7,192 nt of DNA from Bacillota bacterium. Lineage in GTDB: Bacteria > Bacillota > Sulfobacillia > JAJZIM01 > JAJZBP01. The position numbers and the translations under genes were made by a program. Location: NCBI GenBank assembly GCA_021798855.1, contig JAJZBP010000105.1:1-7192 (forward strand). Reading direction: 5' to 3'. This document shows positions 5,817 to 7,192 of the stretch, piece after piece. Below the pieces are notes generated by a model. The model was not told where the DNA came from. It saw only the letters and a program-made list of their open reading frames with translations, and did no database searches. Every line of letters begins with the position of its first letter. The first letter of the stretch is position 1.

Positions 5817-6974
5817 GTTGAACGCCGACAGGGGGTAGCTGGGGAGGGGACCCAGGGGCAGCGTGATCCCCAGTTTCTTGGCCGCTTCCTGCACCAGGTT
5901 GGGGTACATCGCCCCCGGCAGCGGACGGCTGATGGGCAGGATCTTCTCGCTATACAGGAACTGGAAGCTCTTTTGCGTAAAATTCTCCACCGCCGGTGTG
6001 GTGAAGGTGCCCTGGGCCACGGTGTTGACGTTGCTGGCGCCGCTTGCGGCCGGCAACCGGCCGTAGATGGCCATCCAAAGTTCCTTGGGAGTGTAGCCGG
6101 GCAACTGGGTTGCCAGATCCCTTACCGTCCGGTAGGGGTGTTGCCGGCTGAAGTGGCGGGCGGTCAGGTCCGCCTCGACCCAACCCAAGGCCGCGGCCGG
6201 ATGTTGCGTGATGAAGTCCTTGCGCATGACGATGAAGTCGCCGTCGTGTTCGTTGAAGTCGTTGCCGGTGGCCACCACCCGCCCGACGCCCTGGGCCACG
6301 ATCTGGGCCACGTGGGGTTCGAAGGTCTGGGCGGCGTCGATCTTGCCGCTCTTCAACTCGGTCAGGATGATGGTGGGGTCCAGGTATTCCACGTTGGCGT
6401 GGATGTGCTCCTTCTTCATGATGGAGGTGACGAACCGGTCGCCGCAGGACCCCTTGCCGGAAACGCCGATGTTCTTGCCGTTCAACCACCGGACGGCCTG
6501 CTGGTAGTTGCTGAAGTGGGGGGCGTTGGCCCGGACCACCAGGATGCTGCACATCTGGCCCGTGGGGGAGAACAGGTTGTTCTCAACGATCCGCAGGTCG
6601 GCGATGGACCGCTTGGCGGTGGCCACGTAGGCCGGCAAATCGCCGATGTAAGCGAGTTGGTCCTTGTTGGCCAGGAGGTTGGCCACCAGCGGCGGGCCGA
6701 CCACCTGGGTGTCCCAATGGACCGTGCTCCCCGCAGGCAAAAACTTCTTCCAAAGGCCTTCTTTCTTGACGATTACCCCCGACAGTCCACCTTCCCAGGA
6801 GGGGAAATAACCGACGTTCAAATTCACGGGAGTACCGGAGGTTCCCTGTTGGGGCGCCGGCGTTGCCGGCGTCGCCGTGGTGCCGCAGCCCGCCAGAACC
6901 AACAGCAGGCCCGAGGCCAAAAGGCTTCCCCAGACTACGCGGCTACGGCTCTTTCTTGCATCAGCGCTTTGCAT
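5796..6974 (-). CDS. Lipoprotein substrate-binding protein of a NitT/TauT-type ABC importer
   Basis: This 392-residue extracytoplasmic binding protein captures the solute and delivers it to the two permeases. A lipoprotein signal peptide is clear: basic MQSADARKSRSR, hydrophobic core 13-28, and lipobox LAGC with Cys30 as the anchor. A Thr/Pro/Gly linker follows (31-49). The fold starts at NLNVGYFPSWEGG (51-63). AYIGDLPAYVATAK (108-121) matches the GDxP loop of SsuA/NrtA-like proteins, and KSGKIDAAQTFEPHVAQI (208-225) matches the second-lobe KxGxIDA..xxEP pattern. Cys142 and Cys177 are the only other cysteines and could form a disulfide outside the cell. The ATG is the first in-frame start after a stop; AAGGAGG lies 12 nt upstream, a rather long spacing. 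It is the first gene of the operon, behind a sigma-54 promoter. Sulfonate, taurine, nitrate or another small solute are all possible. Confidence 0.92.
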   Translation of the reverse strand: MQSADARKSRSRVVWGSLLASGLLLVLAGCGTTATPATPAPQQGTSGTPVNLNVGYFPSWEGGLSGVIVKKEGLWKKFLPAGSTVHWDTQVVGPPLVANLLANKDQLAYIGDLPAYVATAKRSIADLRIVENNLFSPTGQMCSILVVRANAPHFSNYQQAVRWLNGKNIGVSGKGSCGDRFVTSIMKKEHIHANVEYLDPTIILTELKSGKIDAAQTFEPHVAQIVAQGVGRVVATGNDFNEHDGDFIVMRKDFITQHPAAALGWVEADLTARHFSRQHPYRTVRDLATQLPGYTPKELWMAIYGRLPAASGASNVNTVAQGTFTTPAVENFTQKSFQFLYSEKILPISRPLPGAMYPNLVQEAAKKLGITLPLGPLPSYPLSAFNPAKAGS

Positions 6975-7099
6975 CCTTGATTAAGTCCTCCTTGGCTTCC
7001 TTCAGCTTCAATATTGCCGAAACGGTTCGCTGGGTCAAGCCCAAGATCGTGGAAGTTTTGCGCCGTCACCTCCCATCGCAAACCGTCTCTCTTACTCTC
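6975..7099 (-). other. Predicted long leader (5' UTR) of the ABC operon
   Basis: From the predicted start near 7099 to the ATG at 6974 the message has about 125 untranslated nt. ACGGTTTGC (7086-7078) can pair with GCGAACCGT (7030-7022) with one G-U pair, enclosing a small TGGG/CCCA hairpin (7044-7031 region). A near-palindrome CGAAACGGTTCG lies at 7018-7029. No known riboswitch class is recognised. The leader contains no well-supported gene. Confidence 0.4.
6987..6993 (-). promoter_or_regulatory. Ribosome site of the binding-protein gene
   Basis: AAGGAGG lies 12 nt before ATG 6974. The motif is strong but the spacing is longer than usual; a second AAGG touches the ATG. No other in-frame upstream start exists because a TAA lies 9 nt before the ATG. 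Confidence 0.6.
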
Positions 7100-7108
7100 C
7101 ACTTGAAC

Positions 7109-7126
7109 ATGCAAGATGTGTGCCAA
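7109..7126 (-). promoter_or_regulatory. Sigma-54 (RpoN/SigL) -24/-12 promoter
   Basis: The - strand reads TTGGCACACATCTTGCAT. This matches the sigma-54 consensus TGGCAC-N5-TTGC[A/T] at every conserved position. The invariant GG (7124-7123) and GC (7112-7111) are separated by exactly 10 nt. Transcription would start about 12 nt after the -12 C, near 7099-7098 (GGA). It faces the binding-protein gene and is the only obvious promoter ahead of the operon. Sigma-54 promoters need an ATP-using enhancer-binding activator; its site usually lies 80-200 nt upstream, mostly beyond the right edge. Confidence 0.8.
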
Positions 7127-7141
7127 TCTGCGTAAATTTTA

Positions 7142-7173
7142 AAGCCGCCGTACCCAACCGGGCACGGCGGCTT
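7142..7173 (-). terminator. Hairpin terminator of an upstream gene outside the window
   Basis: AAGCCGCCGT (7142-7151) and ACGGCGGCTT (7164-7173) form a perfect 10-bp stem, extended in the loop by CCC/GGG pairing. On the - strand the stem ends in CTTTAAAATTT, a weak T-rich tail, so it probably ends a leftward transcript from beyond the right edge, just before the sigma-54 promoter. The + strand side has no T run. Confidence 0.6.
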
Positions 7174-7192
7174 CGCCGGATGGGGCGGTTCT

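Noticed and set aside
2381..6974. Assigning ssuABC, tauABC or nrtABCD names
   Set aside because: Family level is clear but the substrate-deciding pocket is not, and no sulfonate monooxygenase, taurine dioxygenase or nitrate reductase gene is in the window.
5973..6980. A 335-residue + strand open frame opposite the binding-protein gene
   Set aside because: It is Val/Gly/Asp-rich antisense shadow of a well-supported lipoprotein gene and has no ribosome site.
6935..7126. A 63-residue - strand open frame starting in the promoter
   Set aside because: Its TTG lies within the sigma-54 element upstream of the predicted transcript start, and it overlaps the true binding-protein start without a ribosome site.

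Overview
The window is GC-rich and densely coded. It carries lipoprotein-type signals, strong GGAGG-type ribosome sites and several TTG/GTG starts. Together with a sigma-54 promoter, this would fit a high-GC member of the Bacillota (a Kyrpidia/Alicyclobacillaceae-like organism is my guess from style only; no marker gene proves it). One gene fragment reads on the + strand at the left edge. Everything else reads on the - strand, so the story runs from right to left.

Right edge (about 7192-6975): a hairpin, probably the terminator of a gene outside the window, is followed directly by a textbook -24/-12 sigma-54 promoter (7126-7109) and a leader of about 125 nt. This drives a five-gene ABC importer cluster of the nitrate/sulfonate/taurine/bicarbonate (NitT/TauT) class: lipoprotein substrate-binding protein (6974-5796), permease 1 (5771-4953), ATPase 1 (4956-4081), permease 2 (4068-3241) and ATPase 2 (3223-2381). 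Gaps are 24, -4, 12 and 17 nt, so this is clearly one operon. The two permease/ATPase pairs look like a duplicated module served by one binding protein, probably forming a heteromeric importer. ATPase 1 has an altered ABC signature (LSSGV), so the two ATP sites may not be equal.

Middle (2380-2146): a 235-nt gap holds a strong nested hairpin and a GC-rich repeat array containing an exact 29-nt duplication. Next comes a sodium:solute symporter family transporter (2145-517) on the same strand, possibly read through from the ABC operon or separately expressed.

Left edge: a 14-bp perfect hairpin (442-483) lies between the convergent symporter gene and the 3' end of a membrane-protein gene (2-376, +).

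The biological picture is inducible uptake of a small, probably anionic or nitrogen/sulfur-containing organic solute under control of a sigma-54 activator not in this window. The substrate cannot be named from sequence alone.
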